Part shown: positions 45,546-56,738 of the stretch, piece after piece
How positions within the stretch are numbered: the stretch's first letter is position 1
Layout: every line of letters starts with the position of its first letter
Assembly (NCBI GenBank): GCA_029532625.1
Contig: JARFXM010000010.1
Coordinates: 1,922,001 to 1,986,000, forward strand
Source of the DNA: Lomentospora prolificans
Taxonomy: Eukaryota > Ascomycota > Sordariomycetes > Microascales > Microascaceae
Length of the DNA stretch: 64,000 nt
Reading direction: 5' to 3'
The notes under the pieces: model-generated
Database searches by the model: none
What the model was told of the DNA's origin: nothing
The model's input: only the letters and a program-made list of their open reading frames with translations
Program-made: the position numbers and the translations under genes

Positions 45546-45973
45546 AGCAGCGACGGCGAGTCGAAGGGTACAACCATGCGGTATCTTGTACTTTCGCTGT
45601 GCTACTTTCTCGCCCGTACTTGTCGTAGCGAAAGTAGAAGATGCAGAAAGGAATAGTAAGTTTCTCTCCTTCGGTCCTCCTTGGAATGGGAAAGTGGAGA
45701 AATAACGCAGGGTCAAATGGTTCAAGCTGCGTCTGGAAAGTGTCAGGTGTGGCGCAATAAAACTGGCACGCACGGAGAGCAGCCAGCAGGGCGACGCAAC
45801 GCTACGCTATGCTACGTCCGTGACGCTACAGAAGCGGAGCCGAGTGTGTGCAGTGGTAGGTAGGAAAAGACCAGACGATGCCCAGACGAGAGACGAGACG
45901 AAAATGGATGTAGGTACGGGGGGTTATGTGCAGCTTGCAGCGCGCAGGAACGGGGAAGGTGCGAAAAAGAGGG

Positions 45974-45998
45974 ATGTGTGTGTGCGTGTGTGTGTGTG
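45974..45998. repeat. (GT)n repeat
   Basis: A GT dinucleotide run with one GC interruption. Confidence 0.9.
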
Positions 45999-48900
45999 AG
46001 GGAGAGTGGGTAATACGTGTGGCTACTACGATATCTGGTTCCCGGCTGGCTTCGAAATGAAGCAAATGATCTCGTACCCACGACGGCGCAGGACGCTGTC
46101 GATCGTGCCAAGGGGTGATGTGGACGGATTCGGCAAAGGCGCGGGTTTGGTCGTGTTCTCCGGGGTTCTTAAAAGGGGGCTACCAAGACTAGGATAGGAG
46201 ATGTAGGGCAAAAGTGACGTGTATGCAAGAGCGTATCTTTTCGTTTGGTATTTAGAGACACAAAACCATTCGCGCGCGCTGTCTGTTTCTTTCCACGATG
46301 TGCTTGTAGGGCAAGATGAACAAGCCACGGGGAAGGATGGCGATGCTGGTCTAACCGGATGGGAAATACCTGTTCCTGGGAGGTAACTTGGTGAGGTTAG
46401 TTAGCATCTCGGGCTGGTCACAGGCACCACAACTAGGGAGTGTGGGACAGGTCCGAGAGGTACGAGGGAGCTGGGCACTAGACCAGGGGTCCCAGAGCGA
46501 CTCTGCACTCGGGCTCTTGGGACCAAGGATCGGGGGCGTTTGCCTGCTGTATTGCTCCGTACCTTAAAAGCCGGTGCCTGAGCTGGTCAGCCGGCGCCTT
46601 GACTAGCGCAGAGCGTCTAAGCTAGCTAGCACACCTTTGTCGATAGCCAAAGCCTTTGGAGGCGTGTTTTATGCTGTGATTATGCTCTTCTTGGATCGAA
46701 TTGACCAATTCAGCAAGCGCAAAAAAGGAAACCTCCTTGCCCCTTTTTTGCACGATGAATAGAGCAGTGGGGCGAACCGTTTTTTGTGGTCTGAGACTAC
46801 GAGTGTCGAATTGAGACCTAGCCGGCGACTCCAAGATGCTTGTCCTCGTCGCTTCCTTTCAGTATCAAGGTCGAATAGCGATCTAATAACATCAAGCCAT
46901 TGACGGGAAGCGCACAGGCAAAGCGAATCGGGCGCGTCCCCAGGACCCAAACGACTAGGTTTGAGAATTCGTAGGAGATCAATTCTCGATTTGCTGATCG
47001 GCGCACTCGTTCGTTCGGGAGGCGCCAGAACCGGGTCGCGCGGGCCTCTGCGGTACGCTGGAGCAAGGCTATCACTATTAAAGGCCGGCATAAATTAGAT
47101 TTCGGCACTCTGGAAGCAAAAGAGAAGGAGATGGATATGATCTTCGACAAGGCGACTTTGGGCCTTTTTTTAGGCTGGCACCGGGGTTGTGATTGTTTGA
47201 ACTGGATACTTCCGCCGGGCAAGGGAAGGGGACTGACTCGTGGGAACGCCAGCAAGGAAAGGGAGTGGGCAAGATTGGGGGCCTGGGATGGGCCGGGGTC
47301 TGAGTGGATTCTTGGGTTGGAATCAAGCCGAGCACTGACCTCTTAATTGAGTCTTGTCACGGTCACGGTCACTTCGAGACCGGGGTTGCTGGTGTCTTGC
47401 TTGCCAAGCGTTTCGTCAATGCCAATCCGAGGCCACGATGACCATGGGATTCACAAGCCCGAGTGGCAGATTGTGACGGACAAGAAGATATGATTTGCGA
47501 TTGTGGGCGCCGGTACGCGCTGATGAATGGAGATGGACTGGAGGCAGCGGGGCTCGGAGCATGTGGTGACGATGGAGAATAATATACCCCGACTGGTATA
47601 ATGCGATGGTATTAAGACCAATATCTGTCGATGGTCCCCCCCAATATCCAAGATGGGGACGGGCCACGGGACGGGTGGAACCATTAATTTGAAGTCCAAC
47701 GAAGCTTGAGCTTTTTTGGCTTCCGCTTCACCTTCCTCCAAAAATACTGGGAATAGTATTAAATCAAGACCGTGCGAGACAATGCGGACGCTCTATGAGG
47801 GTTGACCACACTGCTTACTTCTCGCGGGTATCAGAACCCCAGTATTAATCAATCCAAAGCCCTTGTCCTAGTATAGGTATTGATATAGCGTGCCAGGCTG
47901 TATAATGACTGCCCTGGTCAACCCGTGGTTTAATCGCCAGCTTGAGGAAATGCATGGACAAAGACCCTGGAAACGGATGCGCATCGTACTGGTAGATATC
48001 CAACCCAGTATATCCCACCGTACGAGCGCATCTTATTACTTCAATGTTCTTACTCTCTCGCAAGCGAGAAACAGACAAGCTCAAATTGGCCGCCAACACC
48101 CAGGACAACCGGGATTCTGGTACCGTCCCCCACACTGGCTGTGACAGTAGATTCCATTCCATTTCCAAAGTCTTGGCCATGATTCATCAGAATGACCATC
48201 AGTTGAATCGGATTGGAGTCAATGAGGCTGGAATGGGATAATCCATTTCATTTCTTCGTTTTTTTATCGCCATTTCCTTGGAATGAAACCGCGACTTGAG
48301 ACGGGCAACAGCGATCTCAATTCCGTGCTTCGAAGCGAATCAAACGCACTCTCGTCAATCCACAGTCACAGTTCACCATCGTCGCCATTCAGGAATGCGA
48401 CCTGTGATCTGCCAGGCTGTGGCCCGACGTTGACCAGCTGCCAGATGCATGTGCTTCTTCCGGCAAGGAGAGGAGGGGGGAAAGCCAAAACATGAAATAT
48501 GACTTTGCTTAATGACTGGTCTGAGCATAAAAATCAATTGATCCATCGATGATACCATCTCTTGATCCTTGCCCTGACAGACCAGCCAGCCGCAACCCAG
48601 GATCGTGACAGTCCCACTCCCCATATCGATTATGATTATTACTTGTTTGAGACCTTCCAACCCCGGCTCGCTCTGCTAACTTGATTCATCTGAATTTCCT
48701 TCTGTCTTTTTCTTTTTTTCTTTTCCTTCTCCCTTTTGTCAAAAGACAAATGAGCGCGCAGCAAAAAGGCTCACGGACTAGAAGCACCCCATCCATCTCA
48801 ACAATTACCACGCTACCCCTCCAACCCACCACCATCCCGCCCTATAACACCCCGAGATATAGGGGTATATCTTCACCTTTTTAAGCCCAGCTCCGCAGAA

Positions 48901-49505
48901 CACGCGCAACAGAGCGCCCGGTGCACCTACCAAGGAAAAAGAAACCAGTATTATCCAGCCCTCCAAGTCGAATCGGCACCTCACCATCCCGCCCCAGAGC
49001 TCGAGTCCCACACCGTCAATGCGCCGCTCTCTGGGCCAGGGCTTCTTGCCGGTTATCCCTTGCTCATTGCCCTCCCACCATCGTCTTCTCGCGTGCCGCG
49101 GTCCCTTGTTCTTCCACAGAAACGCTGCAGCGTTGGATTGACGGACTATAATACCGACGTATACGCCAGGCCTGGTCTCCGTTGTCGCGGCGTCGTCGGC
49201 AAGGCCATCGCAATCAAGCTCAGGTCCATTCATAGCCTTGCACGGTTATCAGAGGCGATGGAGGAAGAAACGCAACTCGCCGGTACTACTACTGAGTGCC
49301 CTCCCTCCGCCTCATCCGTAGAAAACAGCTTCATTTGCGACAAAATGAGCAACTTTCTTTTTCTTTTTTTTTTTGGATTCGTATTATTACTCATGAATTT
49401 TCGTAGACATTCGTATGGCCTAGCCGTTCATTATAAACACCAAGGGTCACTCAAGTAGTCCTACTCTTAAGGTGGTCAATACGCCAAGCGCCACCATAAA
49501 ACGCC

Positions 49506-51783
49506 TCAACACCATCCCATCCTCTTCTCATACCACTTCAAAGTCTCTATGCCCGTCTGCACCCTCATGCCGCACCGCCCATCCAGTACAAACGCTTCCC
49601 AGTTACCCGCCTTGTCCAGGCTCTCCCGACACTCATCAATCTTAGCCCTGCGGAAATTCTCGAGGGCCTTCTCCTCGTCCTCCTCTTCGGGCGGCACTTC
49701 TTGGCCGTTCATATTCTCCCTGATCGTTTCCAGGGTGGAAGAGCACGCTTCGGTCCATGATAGCACTCCCATCTCGTAATGAGCGCAGGGGAGGATATAG
49801 TCCTCTTTTGTGCCACCCTTGAAGCAATGCCTGTCGAGATAAAGATATATTAGCCATCTGCTCCACATCCATCGTTTTAGGTTTAGGCGAAACTCACTTA
49901 TCATGCTTCAGCACGTCTTCCTCCAGCCTCTCCCTCGCCTCCTGCACCTTACCCATAGCCCTCAGCAACGCCGACTCGCAAACAGCCTTAATCGCACCCT
50001 CGTCGACGGCGTCCTTCATCTTCTCCACGTGCTCGCTCTTCGCCGTACACCTCTCCCACCGTAAATACCCCATCGCCTCCTCTGCCTGCTTCATATCCAC
50101 CCTCTTGCCGCCGTTGTACAGATACAGCAGCTCCTGCGCAGGGCTGATACCAATGGCGTCTACAAGATCAATATTGAGCTCCTTGGCCCGCGCCTCCCAC
50201 TTTTGGAGCTTGCGGAGCGCAAACACTTCAAAGGGAAGCTGTTTGGCTAGGAAACGCTTCTTGCCCGACGTGGCGGGGGCGCTGGTGAGGAAGTCCTCTG
50301 CTCTCTTCTTATGCTTCTCGGCGTCTTCTTCACCGCCGGGCCGATGGAACGCATCGCGGTAGAGTTCGACTTCGGCGCAGCCCGCCATGTAGTTGTAGAG
50401 CGTACGGCTCCACTCGTTGAGATCCATGCACTTAACGAAGGAATCACGCATTAGGTTCCAGTCCATAATGAAGAGGGCGTCGATGGCGGTCTCGAAGCAA
50501 GCCAGGGCATCGACTTGCTTCATGTTGGACTTCGGCATGCTCTTCAATGTGTCGATGGCGTCCGCGAGGCGGCGCGAGTTGGCGTACATGCGAGACTGCT
50601 CCAGCTGCCAGAAGCCGGACTGCGGGTACCGAGCCTTCATGCGGGCGAGAAGCTCGTTGCACTTGGCCTGAGGTAGGCCCACGATCTCGGCCATCTCGTC
50701 ATAGAGATGATCAGGAGGCAGGATATCTGAAAGACCGAGAAGACCGTTGTAGTAGGACAGCAACACAACGCCGGCGATGGCTCCATGTACGTTGGGAAAG
50801 GTTGTGCTCTCCCAAAGCATACGGATTCCGCGCTCCCGATCGCCCCTGAAGCCAACGATGCTGAGAAGTTTGGATAACGTAGGTGGTACCAGAGTAAAGA
50901 TGAAGAGGAGGGCGCCAAAACACATGGCCGCGCCGCTATGGATAAAGGCGTCTCGCGGGTTCGTAAAAGCGTCCGAGTCGAAGCTCGTCTTAGCCACGCT
51001 GCCGGGGCCAGTTGCTGAGCTGCCGCCCTCACTGTTTCCAGATGAAACGGAGCTAACTGACGAGGAATCAGAGGCGTCGTTCACTGCCGGCTTAAAGGTG
51101 GACGCAGTATTGTTGCGCAGGAGCACATCCGCAGTGCAATCGTCATCGTTGCCGGCCCCACCAGAGAACTCGTCGTCACTAAACGATCCAGGCATCTTAT
51201 CTTCCGCAAATTCCTCCTTGAGAGATTTCCTTCTTGCTGGCAGATCAGACTTGACGCCTTTGATATCCAACTGCATAATGGCTTCTAGAGCAAAATAGGC
51301 CTTCCTAAGCTTGTAAAAGCTCTTAATCCCCTCAGTCAGACTCTCATGGAGTACACCGACGACGGCGGACATCAACATGGCTTCAGTATGTACGAGGGAA
51401 TATTCCGTTCCCGCAGGGTACACGCATGAGGCACACTCGGCAAACTCCTTTTGCGCCCTCTTCTGGTCGGCGAGAGCCCTCGCCTCGCAGTTTGCTAGCT
51501 GCGTCGACGTCTGAATCATCACGCCCTTTTCAAATCCGAGAATGGAGCGCGCGAAGCCAATGACAGCGAGAGCGAGCTGATGGTAGGATGAATCGCCCTT
51601 CTTGAGGCGGGCCTCAGCACCGTCCATATCATCATTGATGATGAGTTCCGCAGAGGCAAAGGCGTCCTCGATGTTGGCCATTTCTCGGGCCAGAAGTTCT
51701 TCTTTGGAAGGTTCTTTGACAGTGGGCTTACTTACGGGTTTAGCCACCGGCGCTGCGCCGAACCAAGAGCCGATCCGAACCAT
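49506..51783 (-). CDS. IML2: Mitochondrial outer-membrane protein Iml2 (TTC39 family)
   Basis: A 736-residue protein of the Iml2/TTC39 family, which in yeast takes part in clearing inclusion bodies with lipid droplets; the fungal family is annotated at mitochondria, nucleus and cytoplasm. Exon 1 is 51783-49898 and exon 2 is 49830-49506; the 67-nt intron has GTGAGT and GACAG ends, splits a Lys codon and joins VLKHDKHCFKGGTKEDYILP. Family features include the opening ELLAREMANIEDAF, EAMLMSAVVGVLHESLTEGIKSFYKLRKAY, a hydrophobic segment AMCFGALLFIFTLVPPTLSKLLSIVGF, then HGAIAGVVLLSYYNGLL and TPR-like helices to the end. Two acidic/Ser-rich inserts lie at about 190-265. Start methionine 51783 gives MVRIGSWFG. 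Confidence 0.92.
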
Positions 51784-54700
51784 GTTGGTGGGTAAAATGA
51801 GGTGAAGAGGTGGACAGAGAAGGATGTGTGAGACCGCAGTCTAGCGGCGGTCTGAGAAGGGAGTTAATAGAAGACGATGGATTTCGAAATCATACAAGCA
51901 TGTAAAGTATGTCGAGAGTGAGAATATTTGAAGAATATCAAAAAAGAAAAGAACAACTACCCAAACAGATAATGTATTAGGAGCCGTGAAGTGTAAGCGA
52001 CTGCCGACGCCAATTATGAGGCAAACTTCAAATTCAACAAAGTGGTCCCGCCACGGCCTCTTCAAGGATACTTGACTCTTCGACGACGATGTTGGACCTT
52101 TATCCGTAGGTATGCAACGAGTTCAATGGAGTCAAGTCGAGGCGAGGATTAGGCAAAGCAAAAGCAGTACCAAATGTCCCTTGAGAATAATCCTGGCTTG
52201 GAGAACAGGACAAAGATGGGAAAAAACGAGGAGAGACAAGAGAGACGAAGCACATGCAAATAAAGCACAATTATCCCCAACCGTGCTGCGAGACAACGCG
52301 TGTAACAGGACCAGCCTGCGGGATTGGACAGAATAATTGAATTGTACACGGGGGGAAGAGAAAGATGAAAAAAAGGACGGGGTAACTTGGGCCCCGAGGC
52401 GGCAAAAGAGGGCCCAAAGTTTATCGGAGAAGAAACGCTGGCTCCTGACCAGTCGAGGTCGTCTGTTTCTGGACACTGAGTGCGTGGAGAGCGGCACTCT
52501 GTACCGAGTAGCCAGCCAGCTGGCAAACTATGCACTGCTGCAGTGGGTGGCAGTGTTGAAAATTGAGGACGGATCAGTGAACTTCCGAGGGGCTGCAGCG
52601 ACTAGGAATGCACGGAAGCCAGCCACAGCTACGCAAGATGAGGCGAATCGGACTTGAAAGTTGATGATAAACGCCGAGATTTCCACTCTTGAATTTAATG
52701 ATTCGAATACGTGTTCTAGGGGACATTTTAACCTCTATCAGTATCTCGATTTGTTTCTGTTTTATTTATTAGTAAGGAGGCGAAGGACCGAAAGGGGCCA
52801 CTTCGAAACAGGAGATGTTGTGGACTTTCTCCTGTCGAGGCTCTTCTGGAGGCGTTTTGGCTAGCTGGCCAGCTACCCTCGGAGCTCGACTTCACTGTTC
52901 AAATTACCACCCTGCCAGGTCCTGCTTCCGCCAAGCATTGGCTAGCGCGGGGCCAGTGTCAGAAAACCTCGAGGTGCCGTCAGCGCTTGCGTCTTTGGCT
53001 TTTCGGAGATATCAATTGGTCCGCAGGCTTGCGTAATCCAGCGGCAAAGTCGACGTGCTCTGATGTCAAACCTCTGGCGACCGCCACGGGGTTCAAATCA
53101 GACCCATCAATTTTCTATGGAGCAGTTGGTGAGGAGGCTCAGATGGGCGCTATTTGTGATGTGTGCGAAAGGCATCAATGGCACTCAGGACTGCTGGCTA
53201 AGTAGCTTACTTAAGCGGTGCAGCCACGGGGTGCTTCACTATTCTTTTGTATGTTGCTCAAGAGTAGAGACGCTGCGCCCTGGCAATTCTGCAAGGGCAA
53301 ACACGGGCTCGACATCGCCTCTGGCGAGGCCGACACCCCAATTTCGGGCCCTGGAGGATTGACAACTTAAGACGCTGGCTCTCGCTCCGCCCCGTAATTA
53401 GGACCAGGCCGGCGTGTCGAACACAATGACGGACCCGCGGCTCCGGAAACTCCGGTATGCGGTGCTGATTCTTGATTCCGCCGTGAACGTCGAGAATCTG
53501 ATATACTTCCCCTTATCCCAAAGTTTGTAGCTTGTTGTCGCAAAACTGGCGTGAATCTAGATTATCCGGTATGCGCAGGGCGAGATGTGATCGGCTAAAG
53601 AAAACGACCCGCGCCTGTGCCAGTCTCACCTTGCCCGAGCCGTTTTGGAAGTCCCAGTTCTCCATCGGCTCCGAATTCCACTTTGTTAGCGAGGTGAAGG
53701 AGTACGGCTCGTCGATAGAGGGGCGATGGAGATTCTTCCATCTCTTGATCTCAGCTCTACGGACAACTAACCCAACGGATTTGGAGGCTGGCCGGATCGC
53801 CGCGAGTACCATGCCGTCTTCCAAGCGGTTTCGGCACACTTCCATTTGGAACCGGCCACTCGGTGAGACAACACATCATAGATAAATGCTGAGGGCCACC
53901 CTCCTAACGCCGTATATTTATAACGGAACATGGATGTTATGCAGCCCATCGCTCGGTTCCCTTCCGGTGTGCGGAGGTAGTGCCTTATGAGTCAATAGTG
54001 AATATTAGCGGTAGGCGGTATATATCAGGGCCTAGGCTTGAAAAGGGGGGGTGGCCTGTCCTCTGTGATAGAATATATATACCCTAAAACCGAAGAGCCG
54101 CTTTCACGTGAGGGAAGAAACATAGCTGTATTTCACGCTGCCGTTGACGAACAGAGTGTCCGAGGTATTGCTGTGATATCGATGACTGGCATTTCTACGA
54201 CCTGGATGGGGGATAGTGAAGGCGTTTCCAGGCGAGCATTGGTCCTCAGCCACCATACTCAGCTTGCCCCAGTTAGATCTTTAAAGGGCGGCTTTGTGTT
54301 CTATCCGTCCCCATCCCTCGTCTATCACAATAAGACTGCGGGACCTATACCCAAGCTTTGAAACTCGTACCTTTGTCAATATCGGACGGGATATCGAGCC
54401 GAAAAAGATGTCTCGAGAAAGCTAACCTTTCGAGATACGATGTTCCGGTATCAAGCCTCCATCTCTCCCTAACCGGGATCAAGAGTCCGAAACTTGAAAC
54501 GCCACCTTTGATAGCCGACTCCCTCTACACACCACGATCGACAGATTCACAGAACGGGCATTTAGACAAGGTCCTAATAATAGAAGGACGGTCTACCGCC
54601 ACCAGGGTCATATTTTCCCTCGACATCTCCCACTCGGACGAAGCGGAAAGTTTCGAATCGATGTGAACCAGAGAGTCAGAGCAAGCGACCACCATCATCT

Positions 54701-55814
54701 TCAAGTGGATTATCCCAACGGGGAGTGCATCGTCGGTATAGACTTGATTCGTGACGTAAGGTCTAACAGACTCCAAGGCTTCAAGGTGAATTCATCATAT
54801 ATCCACACATCATTTTCGTGCGATAATCGGTTGGCTAATGAGAGAAGAGAATACCTACTTGATGCGAACCAAACGAAGGAATATTGACGAGTTTCCACCT
54901 GCGACGTGATGGGCCCTTGACTTGCGCTTGGACAGCCGCGATATCGACTCTGAGAGCGAAATGGTGGCTGGCCTTGTGCATTACGGATTGGCCATTTCGG
55001 GCCCTCGACTAGTTATGGCTACTGGATCTTGAGGTTTACCAGCACACCAGATTATGGTCTACAACACTAGAGGAGGCATGAGGCATAATATCCCTTGATC
55101 TGGGTTGATTAATGGCTCTTGTGTCTGTAGTTCCATCATCTACCGTCAGTGCTGGGGTGTACGTAGCGTAGTACCGATCGTTCCGAGCCCGGGCCCGGTC
55201 AGCACATTCTGATCGGCTCCGCCCTGAAAAGGATCGGTACAGTGTGGCGGACCACTAGATTTGTGCCAGCCAGCTGGCGGTCACCCTCATCGCGGAGTGC
55301 GTGCCTTACGCGGCCGTCGAAAAGGCACTCAGTGCCCTCTCGTAACGTGACACCAGTAACTAAAGGACCGGTTTCTAGGCTCTCGTTTATTCATAGTGAA
55401 TTTCTTTTCCTTTTTTTCTTTTTTTCGCTCGAAGATCGTGTTCCACGCCATCCACACCTCGCGCTCCCAGCATGAGAGCGCCCCCGGAATCAAAGGAAAG
55501 AGTGGGTCACGGAGCCGCAGCTGACAGAAAATTATCAGCTGTCAACCAGCCATCCCACAAGGCTGCCAATGACGCCTCATCCAGCCAACCACGAACGGCC
55601 GTCCCCCATCGAGCTCATGCTCCTTCACTCCCTCAAGCCCAGCGTCCATCCCACCAAGCTTCACCTCCCAGCCAACCTTTTCCGCCTCCGCCATCCACCA
55701 CCGACGGTAGCCAAAGCGATAACGGGGACCGTTGAAAATCTATAGTCCCTTATAAATTCCTACAGAATAGCAGAGAATATCCAAGAAGATACAAGATACA
55801 TTTTCCCACACACC
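51784..55814. other. Gene-poor spacer containing a broken F-box-type gene
   Basis: 4.0 kb between the IML2 and SEM1 start codons, which are head to head. It contains the relic described separately (53532-54887), a perfect palindrome TAGCTGGCCAGCTA at 52862-52875, and the same GCCAGCCAGCTGGC word at 52511-52524 and 55265-55278. No other gene is visible. Confidence 0.55.
53532..54887 (+). pseudogene. Degenerate F-box/DUF7600-type protein gene
   Basis: Four plus-strand pieces resemble, in order, the large fungal F-box-associated family with repeated beta domains. Piece A (frame of 53532-53885) has LTLPEPFWKSQFSIGSEF, the usual LPxxFWxSRFxxGxEF motif. Piece B (about 53990-54361) has YISGPRL and VRGIAVISMTGISTTWMGD. 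Piece C (54358-54666) has LKLVPLSISDG and HLDKVLIIEGRSTATRVIF. Piece D (54663-54887) has YPNGECIVGIDLI and LQGFKV. The order is that of the family, but the frame changes between pieces and I could not find in-phase introns, notably between B and C. The N-terminal F-box is not visible. A multi-exon gene is possible; a decayed copy is more likely. The family name is from memory of motif patterns. Confidence 0.4.
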
Positions 55815-56255
55815 ATGGCCTCCTCAGAAGCCAAACCCACCGCGAAACCCGTCGACGAGACCAAGCCCGAGGAGCCCCAGAAGCCCGCCGCCGTTGTCGG
55901 TGAAGACGATGAGTTTGAGGATTTCCCCGTAGATGGTATGGTTTTTCGTTTCCCCCCTTCCCTCCACCCCTCCGGGTCCATTGCATACTTTTAGTTTTTG
56001 CCATCTCGACCTTGATGGCAATTGCATCTCAAACTCCGCCCCATCAACCGCCGCATCGGTGATTAGAAAGGACACGATTGGAAAACAAACTAACAGATAT
56101 AACTAGACTGGGCTCCCGAAGACGCTGAAGCCGCAGAAGGCACCGAAACAAAGCACCTCTGGGAAGAAAGCTGGGACGACGACGACACCAGCGACGACTT
56201 CTCCGCCCAGCTCAAGGAAGAGATTCGAAAGGTCGAGGCGTCGAAGAAGCGCTAG
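55815..56255 (+). CDS. SEM1: 26S proteasome subunit Sem1/Dss1
   Basis: An 89-residue acidic, largely unfolded protein of the proteasome lid, also found with mRNA-export and DNA-repair complexes. Exons 55815-55935 and 56107-56255; the 171-nt intron (donor GTATGG, acceptor ACTAG) splits the Asp codon between two acidic motifs. The first motif is DDEFEDFPVDDW, the second KHLWEESWDDDDTSDDFSAQL, followed by the helix LKEEIRKVEASKKR. The two acidic Trp-containing motifs are the Dss1 signature. A second AG lies 12 bases before the chosen acceptor but would break the motif. Convergent with PGK1. Confidence 0.96.
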
Positions 56256-56738
56256 AAACGTGAAGTATGGAGGCGGTGCTTGAGACGAGTCTTATCGTAG
56301 AAATATGGTCGGAGGAGGGTTGAACCCCTTGCTACGAGACGGGAAGAGGGCAAAAGCGCGTGTCCCTTTACGTTTGTGAGGGGCAAATGGCGGATGCACT
56401 ACAGCGACGTGGTCTCGACTACGGGAAAATGGAACACCGGAGAGGGTTAATTCGGTAGACACGATTTGTGTATGCATAATCAAGGGATAACGGAATAACA
56501 AGTCATGAATACGTATACAGCATACTTCTTTTTTCTCTCGTCATTTACTTTAGAGTTGGATGGAGTGTGATTCAACTTGGTGCCGACACCTAAACACGAG
56601 GGGTAGAGTAGAGACGAATCACTGGTTACTCGTTTCATTGTGTTTGTAGACTGGGTTTTGCTGGTCCTTCACCCATCCCAAAAATTTCTCGATTACATCA
56701 GATGCACTCGTCCGTCGCGCTGGATCGAAGGAACCTAT
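56256..56738. other. Convergent spacer, SEM1 and PGK1
   Basis: 483 bases of 3' flank from both genes. No credible coding frame. Confidence 0.55.

Larger units (their letters stand above)
45368..49505. other. Gene-poor spacer with simple repeats
   Basis: 4.1 kb between two minus-strand genes. The right part is the IML2 3' flank and the left part is the alpha/beta hydrolase promoter and leader. It contains a (GCA)n repeat, a GT-rich repeat at 45974-45998 and several short open frames (the longest, near 46669-47255 on the minus strand, overlap each other in different frames). None resembles a known protein. Confidence 0.5.

Noticed and set aside
46669..47255. Overlapping minus-strand frames of 140-145 codons
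   Set aside because: Two frames compete over the same DNA, composition is not like the real genes here, and no family motif is visible.
53087..53104. GGGTTCAAATC, resembling a tRNA B box
   Set aside because: The flanking bases cannot form the T-arm stem and no acceptor or anticodon arm is found. Similar words at 2212, 9054, 14887 and 31690 fail the same test.
54525..54898. Minus-strand frames opposite pieces C and D of the F-box-like relic
   Set aside because: The plus-strand translation carries the ordered family motifs; the minus-strand frames look like shadows.
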